A stretch of DNA of 64,000 nt from Anoxybacillus pushchinoensis. Its GTDB lineage: Bacteria; Bacillota; Bacilli; Bacillales; Anoxybacillaceae. Shown here in pieces: positions 42,008 through 49,858 of the stretch. The DNA lies in the NCBI RefSeq assembly GCF_900111795.1, contig NZ_FOJQ01000004.1:1-64000 (forward strand), read 5' to 3'. The translations under genes and the position numbers were made by a program. The notes below the pieces were generated by a model, which worked only from the letters and a program-made list of their open reading frames with translations, searched no databases and had not been told where the DNA came from. The stretch's first letter is position 1; every line of letters starts with the position of its first letter.

Positions 42008-42672
42008 TGCCACCATTCCTTTCTCCATACAATTTGTTGATGTGAAAAGTTTGTCATATGCGGAATTTCGCCGATCACCGGAACATGTGTCATCGCTTCA
42101 ATCATTCGTATGTTTTCTTGTTCAATTTCATTTTTTGGTGTAGAAAAGCCGTTCATAATAATGCCAGCTATTTGTAAACCAAATGCTTTCGCATATTCCA
42201 CTGTCAGCACCGTATGATTGATCGTTCCAACGCTTGCTCGCGCGACGATGATTAACGGAAGATGTAGCAGTTGAGCTAAATGGGCAATGAGAAACGACTT
42301 ATCAACGAGTGGAACCGCAATTCCTCCTGCTCCTTCAACAAGCACGAAATCATAAGTTTGTTGCAGTTGATGGACGTGTGCCACAATGTGATCGGGCTCG
42401 ATTGTCACTCCGTCGATTTTTGCAGCAAGATGCGGCGAACAAGGAGTTTGTAGTAAGTATGTACATCCATCCTCATCAGTCACATCAATCACTTTTCGGT
42501 ACACGTCGACATCAGGCGCGATCCACTTCCCGTCTTGCCATTGCGCTCCACTTTGCACAGGCTTATAAGCTATCACACGTATACGCTTGTCAACAAGCGT
42601 GCGCAACATACAAGCAGTGACAAATGTTTTTCCTACGTCTGTATCTGTCCCTGTAATAAAAAAACCTTTCAT
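42004..42672 (-). CDS. bioD: Dethiobiotin synthetase
   Basis: ATP-dependent carboxylation and ring closure of diaminopelargonate. 222 residues; P-loop GTDTDVGKT (about 8-16), KPVQSG (about 37-42), and [10 protein letters not shown] (about 112-121). GAGGAG precedes the ATG at 42672. Expression should be repressed by biotin-loaded BirA at the operator just upstream. No other bio gene is in the window. Confidence 0.95.
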   Translation of the reverse strand: MKGFFITGTDTDVGKTFVTACMLRTLVDKRIRVIAYKPVQSGAQWQDGKWIAPDVDVYRKVIDVTDEDGCTYLLQTPCSPHLAAKIDGVTIEPDHIVAHVHQLQQTYDFVLVEGAGGIAVPLVDKSFLIAHLAQLLHLPLIIVARASVGTINHTVLTVEYAKAFGLQIAGIIMNGFSTPKNEIEQENIRMIEAMTHVPVIGEIPHMTNFSHQQIVWRKEWWQ

Positions 42673-42691
42673 TATGCTCCTCTCCCTCTTA

Positions 42692-42722
42692 TTTGTCAAC
42701 CTATATTTTATTACAGTTAACA
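42692..42722 (-). promoter_or_regulatory. BirA operator of bioD-bioA
   Basis: Minus strand TTGTTAAC, 15-base spacer, GTTGACAA (42715-42722 and 42692-42699). This is the two-half-site form recognised by dimeric biotin-BirA in Firmicutes; only one base breaks the symmetry. It overlaps the promoter. Confidence 0.9.
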
Positions 42723-42732
42723 ATATAAAACA
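42704..42732 (-). promoter_or_regulatory. Candidate promoter of bioD-bioA
   Basis: Minus strand TTGTTT (42727-42732), 17-base spacer, TAAAAT (42704-42709), embedded in the BirA operator so that bound repressor would block it. Confidence 0.55.
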
Positions 42733-42762
42733 ATAAAAAAAGCGCCCGAATTTTATTCGGAC
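42733..42762 (-). terminator. Terminator of ypdA
   Basis: Minus strand CCGAAT, loop AAA, ATTCGG followed by GCGCTTTTTTT; overlaps the ypdA stop. Confidence 0.75.
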
Positions 42763-43733
42763 ACCTTCTTCTCTCTTTTAGCAATGCATGCAGCAATGAG
42801 GTCACCGTGAAAACGACCGTTTTCAATGAAAATTTCATTTGCGTTATTTCCGGCCGCAATGACGCCTGCGATGAAAATACCTTCCACATTTGTTTCCATC
42901 GTTTCTGGATTGTACATCGGTCGCCCTGTTTCCTCATCAATGTGAACGCCCATGTTTTTTAAAAAATCGTGATCTGGATGATATCCTGTCATCGCAAAAA
43001 CAAAGTCATTCTTTATTTTCTTTTCCTCGCCGTTCACTGTATAAATGACTGCATCTTCTGTAATTTCTTTCACATGAGCGTTAAATTCCATCGTGATAAT
43101 TCCTTGACGTACGAGCGAATCAAATTCTGGCAAAATCCATGGTTTAATGCTCGGGGAATATTGTGAACCCCGGTATAAAACGGTGACGCGTGCACCTGCT
43201 TTAACGAGTTCTAACGCGGCGTCAACGCTCGAGTTTTTCCCACCGATCACGACACAATCTGTATTGTAGTACGGATGTGCTTCTTTAAAATAATGCGTCA
43301 CTTTTGGTAAATGTTCCCCAGGCACATGCATATAGTTTGGATTGTCATAATATCCTGTCGCAATAATGACATACGTTGCTTCATACGTACGTTTGCTCGT
43401 TTCAACGATGAACATTCCACTCTCTCGTTTCATGACACGTTCGACTTTTTCAAAGGCATGAACACGAATATTTTTGCGCGTTACAACTTCCCGATAATAC
43501 GCAAGAGCTTGGTTGCGCTTCGGCTTTCGGTTTTCCGTAATAAACGGCACACCGCCAATTTCTAAACGATCACTCGAACTAAAAAACGTTTGATGCGTCG
43601 GATAATGATATAATGAATTAACTATATTCCCTTTTTCAATAACGAGCGGAGAAACGTTCGCATGTTGCAACGCAATGGCAGCAGCTAACCCGCAAGGACC
43701 TCCACCGACGATAATGACTTTTTCTTTTTCCAC
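42753..43733 (-). CDS. ypdA: Bacillithiol disulfide reductase YpdA
   Basis: FAD/NADPH enzyme that reduces bacillithiol disulfide. 326 residues; FAD loop GGGPCGLAA (about 10-18) with the family-specific Cys14, a second nucleotide loop GGKNSSVDAA (about 167-176) and a C-terminal GIFIAGV motif. Start GTG at 43733 with GAGGTGAT upstream. Only 17 bases separate it from the gudB terminator, so it depends on read-through or on a promoter hidden in that hairpin. Confidence 0.9.
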   Translation of the reverse strand: MEKEKVIIVGGGPCGLAAAIALQHANVSPLVIEKGNIVNSLYHYPTHQTFFSSSDRLEIGGVPFITENRKPKRNQALAYYREVVTRKNIRVHAFEKVERVMKRESGMFIVETSKRTYEATYVIIATGYYDNPNYMHVPGEHLPKVTHYFKEAHPYYNTDCVVIGGKNSSVDAALELVKAGARVTVLYRGSQYSPSIKPWILPEFDSLVRQGIITMEFNAHVKEITEDAVIYTVNGEEKKIKNDFVFAMTGYHPDHDFLKNMGVHIDEETGRPMYNPETMETNVEGIFIAGVIAAGNNANEIFIENGRFHGDLIAACIAKREKKVSE

Positions 43734-43750
43734 TTGACAATCACCTCAGC

Positions 43751-43784
43751 AAAAAATCTCCTATCATACAATGATAGGAGATTT
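43751..43784 (-). terminator. Terminator of gudB
   Basis: Minus strand AAATCTCCTATCAT, loop TGT, ATGATAGGAGATT then TTTTGC; long stem between gudB and ypdA. Confidence 0.88.
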
Positions 43785-43802
43785 CGCTTGTTCATGCAAA
43801 CA

Positions 43803-45068
43803 TTAAATCCAGCCACGGAAACGGCACGCCTCTGCCATTTTGCGTACACCGACCATGTACGCAGCTAAACGCATGTCAACACGGCGTGTTTGCGCTGTTT
43901 CGTATACGTTATTGAACGCCTTGACCATCACTTTTTCAAGCTTTTCTTCTACTTCTTCCTCCGTCCAATAATAACCTTGGTTGTTTTGCACCCATTCAAA
44001 GTAAGAAACAGTCACCCCACCAGCGCTTGCAAGAACGTCCGGAACGATCAATACGCCTCGCTCTGTTAAAATTTCTGTCGCTTCTATCGTCGTTGGGCCG
44101 TTTGCCGCTTCAACGACAATTTTTGCTTTAATGTTATGCGCATTTTCTTCTGTAATTTGATTTTCGATGGCAGCTGGCACTAAAATATCACAATCTAGTT
44201 CAAGCAACTCTTTGTTTGTAATTGTATTTTTAAACAGCTTCGTCACCGTACCAAAGCTGTCGCGACGATCTAATAAATAATCAATATCTAAACCGTTCGG
44301 ATCGTATAAACCGCCATACGCATCGGAAATGCCAATCACCTTCGCCCCTGCATCGTGCATAAACTTCGCTAAATAGCTTCCGGCATTACCGAAACCTTGC
44401 ACAACAACACGCGCGCCTTTCAAGTCGATGCCGCGCTTTTTTGCCGCTTCACGAATGCAAATGGTAACCCCTTTAGCTGTTGCTGTTTCACGACCGTGTG
44501 AACCGCCCAACACTAGCGGTTTTCCTGTAATGAATCCCGGTGAGTTAAATTCGTCAATGCGGCTATATTCATCCATCATCCACGCCATAATTTGTGAGTT
44601 TGTAAACACATCAGGCGCAGGGATATCTTTTGTTGGACCAACAATTTGACTAATGGCGCGAACGTAGCCTCGGCTAAGTCTCTCTAACTCACGAAACGAC
44701 ATCGTACGTGGATCGCACACAATTCCACCTTTTCCACCACCGTACGGCAAATCAACAATGCCACATTTTAAACTCATCCAAATAGAAAGTGCTTTCACTT
44801 CACGCTCTGTGACGTTCGGATGAAAGCGAATACCCCCTTTAGTTGGACCGACCGCATCATTATGCTGTGCACGGTAGCCAGTGAACACTTTTACTGAGCC
44901 ATCGTCCATGCGCACCGGAATTTTGACCGTTAACATGCGCAACGGCTCTTTTAACAGCTCATACACCTCTTCAGGATATCCGAGCTTTTCAAGCGCTCTA
45001 TGTATGACGATTTGCGTCGCTCGTAAAACATCATGTTTTTCATCATTAGTATGCTTTTCGGCTACCAT
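43803..45068 (-). CDS. gudB: NAD-specific glutamate dehydrogenase GudB
   Basis: Catabolic glutamate dehydrogenase. 421 residues; [11 protein letters not shown] (about 77-87), catalytic lysine in PYGGGKGG (about 111-118), and NAD loop GFGNAGSY (about 219-226). The short in-frame duplication that inactivates gudB in laboratory B. subtilis is not present (REVKALSI is single), so the enzyme should be active. The ATG at 45068 has GGGAGG upstream. A near-perfect catabolite site lies in its promoter region. Confidence 0.95.
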   Translation of the reverse strand: MVAEKHTNDEKHDVLRATQIVIHRALEKLGYPEEVYELLKEPLRMLTVKIPVRMDDGSVKVFTGYRAQHNDAVGPTKGGIRFHPNVTEREVKALSIWMSLKCGIVDLPYGGGKGGIVCDPRTMSFRELERLSRGYVRAISQIVGPTKDIPAPDVFTNSQIMAWMMDEYSRIDEFNSPGFITGKPLVLGGSHGRETATAKGVTICIREAAKKRGIDLKGARVVVQGFGNAGSYLAKFMHDAGAKVIGISDAYGGLYDPNGLDIDYLLDRRDSFGTVTKLFKNTITNKELLELDCDILVPAAIENQITEENAHNIKAKIVVEAANGPTTIEATEILTERGVLIVPDVLASAGGVTVSYFEWVQNNQGYYWTEEEVEEKLEKVMVKAFNNVYETAQTRRVDMRLAAYMVGVRKMAEACRFRGWI

Positions 45069-45119
45069 TTGTAAACCTCCCATAACCTTTTGTAAAATAT
45101 TGTCCGCCTTTCATGTCAT

Positions 45120-45147
45120 AGTATACACCTTCTATGCGCATATGCAA
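45120..45147 (-). promoter_or_regulatory. Candidate promoter of gudB
   Basis: Minus strand TTGCAT (45142-45147), 16-base spacer, TATACT (45120-45125), about 50 bases before gudB. Confidence 0.6.
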
Positions 45148-45167
45148 AGAAGTTTTTATCGATTTTT

Positions 45168-45182
45168 TGTAATCGTTTTCAA
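45168..45182. promoter_or_regulatory. cre (CcpA) site between gudB and bshB2
   Basis: Minus strand TTGAAAACGATTACA fits the WTGNAANCGNWNNCW consensus at every position. It is flanked by ATCGATTTTTT (45158-45168) and AAAAAAATCGAT (45181-45192), a wider inverted repeat. Its centre is about 62 bases before the gudB start point and 55 before that of bshB2. Confidence 0.7.
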
Positions 45183-45194
45183 AAAAATCGATCA

Positions 45195-45223
45195 TTCACA
45201 TAAGAAAACGAAAGCGCTATAAT
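45195..45223 (+). promoter_or_regulatory. Candidate promoter of bshB2
   Basis: TTCACA (45195-45200), 17-base spacer, TATAAT (45218-45223). Perfect -10, weak -35; divergent from the gudB promoter. Confidence 0.6.
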
Positions 45224-45260
45224 GAACGTACGACAGAAAGGGGCGAAAGGGGCGAAAGAG

Positions 45261-45947
45261 ATGAAAAAACGCATTTTATTTTCCTTTGCACATCCTGACG
45301 ACGAGACGTTTACTGTTGGGGGATTGCTTGCCTCGTTAGCGAAACGAGACGATGTGGAAACGATCGTATATAGCGCGACGCCTGGTGATGCAGGGAAATG
45401 TGGAAACCCACCTGTTTGCACAAAAGAACAGCTACCGCAAGTGCGCAAAAAGGAATTAGAGCAAGCAGCGAACATTTTAGGTGTCGATCATCTCATTATT
45501 GGTACATATCCCGATGGAAAGTTATCTGAATATGAGGAGCCACTCGTTCGGGACATTTGTCACATCATTGAACGATATAAACCAACTGTTGTCGTTACGT
45601 TCCCACCGCACGGTATTTCTGGGCATCGAGACCATCAAGCGATTCAACGGGCGACATATCGAGCGGTGACAGCGATGGATCATATTGTCGAACAATTGTA
45701 TTACGTAACTGTTGTCGGCCGACCTGATCGCTTTGGCGATCCGATAGAAAACATCGACATCATCTTCACATTCACGGAAGAGGAAGCAAAAAAAGTGCGC
45801 CAAGCTTTACTTGCGCACCGAACGCAACATTTATCCGTTGAGCGCGTATTCCCGTCTGTTCATAACGAGTCATTCCATAAGTTTCAAAATCGAGAGTATT
45901 TCATTCGTGCATGGTCAAAAGAAAACCACCTATCTTACCCGTTTTAA
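45261..45947 (+). CDS. bshB2: Bacillithiol biosynthesis deacetylase BshB2
   Basis: Zinc-dependent LmbE/PIG-L deacetylase that removes acetate from GlcNAc-malate in bacillithiol synthesis. 228 residues; metal-binding AHPDDETF at about 9-16 and HGISGHRDH (about 112-120). The start at 45261 (MKKRILF) is preferred; a GTG/ATG reading 13 codons earlier adds a repeat-coded KGAKGAK tail. Its neighbour ypdA acts on the same thiol, though not in the same operon. Confidence 0.87.
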   Translation: MKKRILFSFAHPDDETFTVGGLLASLAKRDDVETIVYSATPGDAGKCGNPPVCTKEQLPQVRKKELEQAANILGVDHLIIGTYPDGKLSEYEEPLVRDICHIIERYKPTVVVTFPPHGISGHRDHQAIQRATYRAVTAMDHIVEQLYYVTVVGRPDRFGDPIENIDIIFTFTEEEAKKVRQALLAHRTQHLSVERVFPSVHNESFHKFQNREYFIRAWSKENHLSYPF

Positions 45948-45984
45948 AAATAAAACCTTCGCCTACTTCGCGAAGGTTATTTTT
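45947..45984. terminator. Bidirectional terminator between bshB2 and mecB
   Basis: AACCTTCGC (45954-45962) and GCGAAGGTT (45970-45978), perfect nine-base stem, T-rich on both strands. Confidence 0.88.
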
Positions 45985-46564
45985 GAACAAAATATTTATA
46001 TAGCTCGGCAATCGCTTCATGTGCAATCAATTTTTTGCCGTACTCTTCAACACGATAAATCGTTAATGTAGACGGACTTCCATATTCCGCTAAAATCGCA
46101 ACAAAGTCGTCCGTTGGAATGATAGATTCAGCGAAATGTAAATAAAAGCGTCCTTCATAACTGTAAAGCGAGCCGCCATGACAACCGAGCGAATAAAGAC
46201 GCGTAGCTAACTGAATGACGTCTTCAAACGTTTGAAATTCAAAAAATATATCGTCGCTTTCATCTAGCGTGACTTGCATTTCAATATAATCATCGCCAAA
46301 CTCGTCTTCCTCATCTGTCATCTCACCTTCGCTCGTTACGATCACGACCATGCCCTGTGCCGGTAAAGAGTACACTTCAACAGCGACCGACCCGTTAATT
46401 TCAAAGCCGAGCTCCTCACTTGCTTCCTCAATCATATCACGAAATAGTTCATGCACTTTAAACGTATCTTTCCATAAATCTTCCTTCGTTAAACCGCGCT
46501 CGACTAAATCGTCAAATGTGAGGAATATTTTAATCTTATTGTAGTTTAAGCGTTCAAGCCGCAT
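45977..46564 (-). CDS. mecB: Adaptor protein MecB (YpbH), MecA paralogue
   Basis: Adaptor that brings substrates to ClpC-ClpP. 195 residues: N-terminal substrate-binding part (MRLERLNYNKIKIFLTFDDL region), an acidic linker (TDEEDEFGDDY, about 82-92) and a C-terminal ClpC-binding domain. The position in the ypb cluster points to YpbH rather than MecA. The ATG at 46564 has AAGGAGGG upstream. Confidence 0.85.
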   Translation of the reverse strand: MRLERLNYNKIKIFLTFDDLVERGLTKEDLWKDTFKVHELFRDMIEEASEELGFEINGSVAVEVYSLPAQGMVVIVTSEGEMTDEEDEFGDDYIEMQVTLDESDDIFFEFQTFEDVIQLATRLYSLGCHGGSLYSYEGRFYLHFAESIIPTDDFVAILAEYGSPSTLTIYRVEEYGKKLIAHEAIAELYKYFVQK

Positions 46565-46645
46565 AAACATCCCTCCTTACCTACACAGACTTTACTGTTA
46601 GCATATGATAAACGTGTAAAAACGTTCATCATATTAATAATGAGT

Positions 46646-47566
46646 TTACATCGTTTTCCCCCTTTTAGACAAGTATTTTTCATTGGATTTTAACCATTCA
46701 TCCCATTGTTCTTTTGACTGTCCAAGAAGATGGTCACCATACTTCGTTTTTATTTGTTCATCAACTTCATCAAACGCCCGTCCTCCAACTCCAATACGAA
46801 TATGAGGGCATGTTTGTTTCAATTCATCAACAAGTTGTAATGTCGCTGCGACATTTTGCTGCAACGTGCAAGACAAAAAGATGCAAGCAGGCTTCACTTC
46901 GTTAATAACGATCGGTAAATCGCGCTGGTCAACACCAGCTCCTAAATAAATCGTTTCGTATCCCTTTCTCCGTAAATATAATGTAAAAATAAATAATCCG
47001 ATCTCGTGCCATTCGTTCGGTCCGCATACCGAAATCGTTTTCGGTAACAATCGATTAATTGGAAGCATAGAAAACGCCATACCGAGACGTGAACGCAAAA
47101 AAGCGGTGGCGAAGTGTTCGTGTGCGCTCGTAATTTTACCATGTTTCCATAAGTCCCCGATTCGCACAAGAAGCGGGGTTAATAAGTCGAGCGCAACTTT
47201 TTCAACCGTATATAAACTAAATGCCTCATTTAGCAATTCATGTGCCGTCCATTCTTGAAACGATAAAAGCGCCTGCAACAATCGTTCACGAAGAGCGGCG
47301 ACGTGATCTTTCGCCTCGACGTGCACATCTGTATGGCGTTGTTCTATAAGGGAAATCGCCTGACTAATCGTGAACCCTTGATTCACTTTATCAACGAGCC
47401 ATTTTAATATTTGCACTTGTTCCTCTGTATATAATCGGTGGCCAGCTTCATTGCGCGGTGGCGCGATAATTTGGTAACGGCGTTCCCACGCACGCAACGT
47501 CCCAGGTTGCACCCCTAACATATTCGATACGGCTTTTACATTATATTTTCCTTCTTGCGCTGACAT
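46646..47566 (-). CDS. litR: MerR-type adenosylcobalamin photoreceptor regulator (CarH/LitR-like)
   Basis: 306 residues: MerR winged helix (about 5-75; NVKAVSNMLGVQPGTLRAWERRY spans 9-31), a four-helix bundle (about 85-175) and a B12-binding domain (about 177-300). The CarH hallmarks are all present: W140, nine residues, then E150-H151 (Wx9EH), and EWHEIG at 185-190 (ExHxxG), with H187 as lower axial ligand. Such proteins are dark-state tetramers that repress DNA and fall apart when light breaks the Co-C bond. The residue after Trp is Lys, with His one further on, unlike the Thermus protein as I recall it. Targets are not known here. Confidence 0.85.
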   Translation of the reverse strand: MSAQEGKYNVKAVSNMLGVQPGTLRAWERRYQIIAPPRNEAGHRLYTEEQVQILKWLVDKVNQGFTISQAISLIEQRHTDVHVEAKDHVAALRERLLQALLSFQEWTAHELLNEAFSLYTVEKVALDLLTPLLVRIGDLWKHGKITSAHEHFATAFLRSRLGMAFSMLPINRLLPKTISVCGPNEWHEIGLFIFTLYLRRKGYETIYLGAGVDQRDLPIVINEVKPACIFLSCTLQQNVAATLQLVDELKQTCPHIRIGVGGRAFDEVDEQIKTKYGDHLLGQSKEQWDEWLKSNEKYLSKRGKTM

Positions 47567-47601
47567 AAAAAATCCTCCATATCTCGCGTCATTCTGTCAA
47601 C

Positions 47602-47631
47602 ATTATAGCGAATATGAAGGAGGTGTGTAAA
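47602..47631 (-). promoter_or_regulatory. Candidate promoter of the CarH-like regulator
   Basis: Minus strand TTTACA (47626-47631), 18-base spacer, TATAAT (47602-47607), about 30 bases before the gene. Two TNTACA elements nine bases apart overlap the -35. Confidence 0.55.
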
Positions 47632-47648
47632 ATTTGTATAAGTTTTGC

Positions 47649-48410
47649 TTAACTTTTTTTATGTTTTAGCTCGATTACGTGTGTTTCTGCTCGCGCTCCT
47701 AAACGAAGGGGAAGCGTCGTTGTTCCGTATCCATTGCTAACTAGCAACATCGTGCCGTTTACGTTTTGTAAACGTCCTTTTTCATATAAACCGAATGGAC
47801 CGAAACGAATTTGCCCGCCGTGTGTATGCCCGCTTAAAACGAGGGCAATGTGATGTTCTGGTGCTATTTTTTGAATGATTCGCGGATCGTGACTGACAAC
47901 GATGCGAAAATTCGCATCTCCTGCGTCTTCTAAAGCAAGATCAAGACGCTCCCTTTCTTGATTCATATCGTCTACCCCAAGCAAAGCAATCCGATCACCT
48001 TGTTCACTTTCAAATATGACTGCTGTATTATCTAATATTTTCACACCGCTTTCAAGCAATAGCGCATCTAATTCATGGTAGTCTACTTCATAATCATTGT
48101 TTCCCCAAACAAAGTAAACAGGGCCAAGCTGCTTGAACAACTCAATATTTCGTTTGACGCGTGAAAACGGGACTCCTTTTTCTGTTAAATCGCCACCAAT
48201 GATGACGAGATCCACTTTTCCTTTCAATGAGTCAATGAATGTTTCGGATACGCGACGACGATGAATATCAGAGATAAAAAAGATTCGCAGGCGAGAAAAG
48301 CTTTTTGGAAACGTGGGAAACGGTAACGAATGAAAAATAACACGATTGCGATGCGCTTCAATCCACATATATATAATGACCCCGACAAACGCTACTACAA
48401 CATATACCAT
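47649..48410 (-). CDS. ypbG: Metallophosphoesterase YpbG
   Basis: 253 residues with an N-terminal membrane anchor (about 1-17) and a calcineurin-like domain. Metal ligands are in DIHRRR (about 47-52), GGDLTEKG, GNNDYE (about 101-106) and SGHTHGGQ (about 187-194). Family members hydrolyse phosphomono- or diesters; the substrate is unknown. The ATG at 48410 follows AAGGGA; the gene overlaps nothing and is one base from the next upstream gene's stop. Confidence 0.85.
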   Translation of the reverse strand: MVYVVVAFVGVIIYMWIEAHRNRVIFHSLPFPTFPKSFSRLRIFFISDIHRRRVSETFIDSLKGKVDLVIIGGDLTEKGVPFSRVKRNIELFKQLGPVYFVWGNNDYEVDYHELDALLLESGVKILDNTAVIFESEQGDRIALLGVDDMNQERERLDLALEDAGDANFRIVVSHDPRIIQKIAPEHHIALVLSGHTHGGQIRFGPFGLYEKGRLQNVNGTMLLVSNGYGTTTLPLRLGARAETHVIELKHKKS

Positions 48411-48411
48411 C

Positions 48412-48786
48412 TCAAATTTCCCTTTCTTTATATGCACTCATGGCCATCATACCATATAAAAAAGAAAAGAGGAAAAAGATTGCTGTTTTTTTCACATCAA
48501 TCATTGCTAATACAATAAATATGAGCAACACACCGTATGACAAAAATTGTTCTTTTCGACCCGTTGCTTCTTTTCGCCATGCTTGCCACGTATGCCAAAC
48601 GGCAGTGCGAATTAACACACCGTTAGCGATAAAACCGATAAAAAAGCTAACGAGCGCAAAAAATGTTTTTAACGGATCAAAGATCATATCCGTTAAAAAC
48701 ACTTCAAACACGAACGGTTCCACCATCGGCGTCCAAGCAATCATAAAATATCCACATACGAACCCGATTAATAAAAAAAGCCACAT
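48412..48786 (-). CDS. Unrecognised four-helix membrane protein
   Basis: A 124-residue protein with about four hydrophobic segments (about 2-18, 40-60, 81-97 and 100-115) and a charged loop containing ATGRKEQ. I do not recognise a family. It has a good GGGAGGG site before the ATG at 48786 and is set between ypbF and ypbG, two bases from ypbG, so it is very likely translated from the same mRNA. A longer reading from 48837 lacks a site. Confidence 0.65.
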   Translation of the reverse strand: MWLFLLIGFVCGYFMIAWTPMVEPFVFEVFLTDMIFDPLKTFFALVSFFIGFIANGVLIRTAVWHTWQAWRKEATGRKEQFLSYGVLLIFIVLAMIDVKKTAIFFLFSFLYGMMAMSAYKEREI

Positions 48787-48833
48787 TTTATACTCCCTCC
48801 CGCCATTAGCATATGAAATGAGCGAGAGTGTGT

Positions 48834-49274
48834 TCACTTGTTTTCATGATAAAGTTGAATATCGTACGTTTCCTTCATCCACGTAAAAAGGAGATGTCGT
48901 TTTTTCCACGCCTCTTCTTGAAGCAATTCGCTACTTTTTTGAATAAATTCGCAACGAAGAGCATGAAAATCTTGTTCTGCTTTTTCGCTTTTCTTTTTAT
49001 AAAAAGAAACAAGCCACCCAACCGAACTAACAAATGCGACAAACGAAAGCATGCGTTCATCACGAATGATTGCCCCAATCATTCGTTGTATCGATGTATG
49101 GTTCGGAATAAAAATAGTTTGATATGTATATAATCCGAACAAAATAAGAGAAAACAAAAACAAAATAAGTGCCCATTTCATTCTTTTTTCCATATCGCTC
49201 CATTCTTTTTTATGAGCAATTATGCGCTGTAAAATAACCTTCGTCACTTCATCTAAATCTATCGGGAAAATCAT
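48834..49274 (-). CDS. ypbF: DUF2663 membrane protein YpbF
   Basis: 146 residues: two membrane segments (about 32-52 and 75-90) with basic flanks, then a long charged, probably coiled helix. DUF2663; function unknown. The ATG at 49274 is preceded by TAGGGGTGG, part of which lies in the 3' arm of a ten-base inverted repeat, so the site may be masked in the mRNA. Confidence 0.78.
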   Translation of the reverse strand: MIFPIDLDEVTKVILQRIIAHKKEWSDMEKRMKWALILFLFSLILFGLYTYQTIFIPNHTSIQRMIGAIIRDERMLSFVAFVSSVGWLVSFYKKKSEKAEQDFHALRCEFIQKSSELLQEEAWKKRHLLFTWMKETYDIQLYHENK

Positions 49275-49280
49275 AGCCAC

Positions 49281-49325
49281 CCCTACCGATCACGTTTTAT
49301 TACGATTGTATGTCCATCGGTAGGG
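49281..49325 (-). promoter_or_regulatory. RNA hairpin covering the ypbF ribosome site
   Basis: CCCTACCGAT (49281-49290) and ATCGGTAGGG (49316-49325) form a perfect ten-base stem with a 25-base loop in the ypbE-ypbF interval. No T run follows on the minus strand, so it is not a terminator; its 3' arm overlaps the ypbF Shine-Dalgarno. Confidence 0.6.
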
Positions 49326-49333
49326 TCGTATAC

Positions 49334-49858
49334 CTATTTTCCATTCATATTCGGGATTTTTAACACTTGGCCTTTTTGCAGCTTCGTACTCGTTAAATTG
49401 TTCCATTCTTTAATAAGATCCATCCCTTTTTCATTTCCATAATATTTCATCGCAATGCTGTATAGCGTCTCGTTTTCTTGTACGGTGTGATAAGTAAATG
49501 CCGACTCCGCTTCATCCGGCGCACGCTCCTCCTCTTTCGCTTCATTTTCAAGCGGCTTTCGTGGCGGAGCTTTTTCTTTTTGTTGATCGACATCGACCGT
49601 TTCGTAGCTTTCGCCATCAATCGTAACTACTTGAATCGGTCGTTTATCAACTAGGTGATACATGCTATAAATCGCAATAGGTAACAAAATGAAAAAAAGA
49701 GCAAGTATGCGAACGAGCGGATGTTTGATTTTCCATTTTGTTTTCTTCTTTTTATTATGCACTTGGCTACGCGGTGGCAAATGAAGTTCATCGCTCTCTT
49801 GTTGATCACTTATATTCTCCATTTTTTTACGTAAATTTTCTGCTTGATCTTCACGCAT
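49334..49858 (-). CDS. ypbE: LysM-domain membrane protein YpbE
   Basis: 174 residues: an acidic then basic cytoplasmic N-terminus (KKKKTKWKIKH), one membrane segment (about 50-67), an acidic linker rich in Glu/Pro, and a C-terminal LysM peptidoglycan-binding domain (about 122-170, starting YHTVQENETLYSIA). It should be a type II membrane protein that touches the wall. It overlaps the end of ypbD by eight bases. Confidence 0.85.
   Translation of the reverse strand: MREDQAENLRKKMENISDQQESDELHLPPRSQVHNKKKKTKWKIKHPLVRILALFFILLPIAIYSMYHLVDKRPIQVVTIDGESYETVDVDQQKEKAPPRKPLENEAKEEERAPDEAESAFTYHTVQENETLYSIAMKYYGNEKGMDLIKEWNNLTSTKLQKGQVLKIPNMNGK

Noticed and set aside
45222-45260. N-terminal extension of BshB2 encoded by a GAAAGGGGC repeat
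   Set aside because: It starts at or inside the -10 region of the promoter and adds residues not found in the deacetylase family.
46565-46645. AACGT/ACGTT inverted repeat before mecB
   Set aside because: The arms are short and imperfect and no T run follows; it could not be told from chance in AT-rich sequence.
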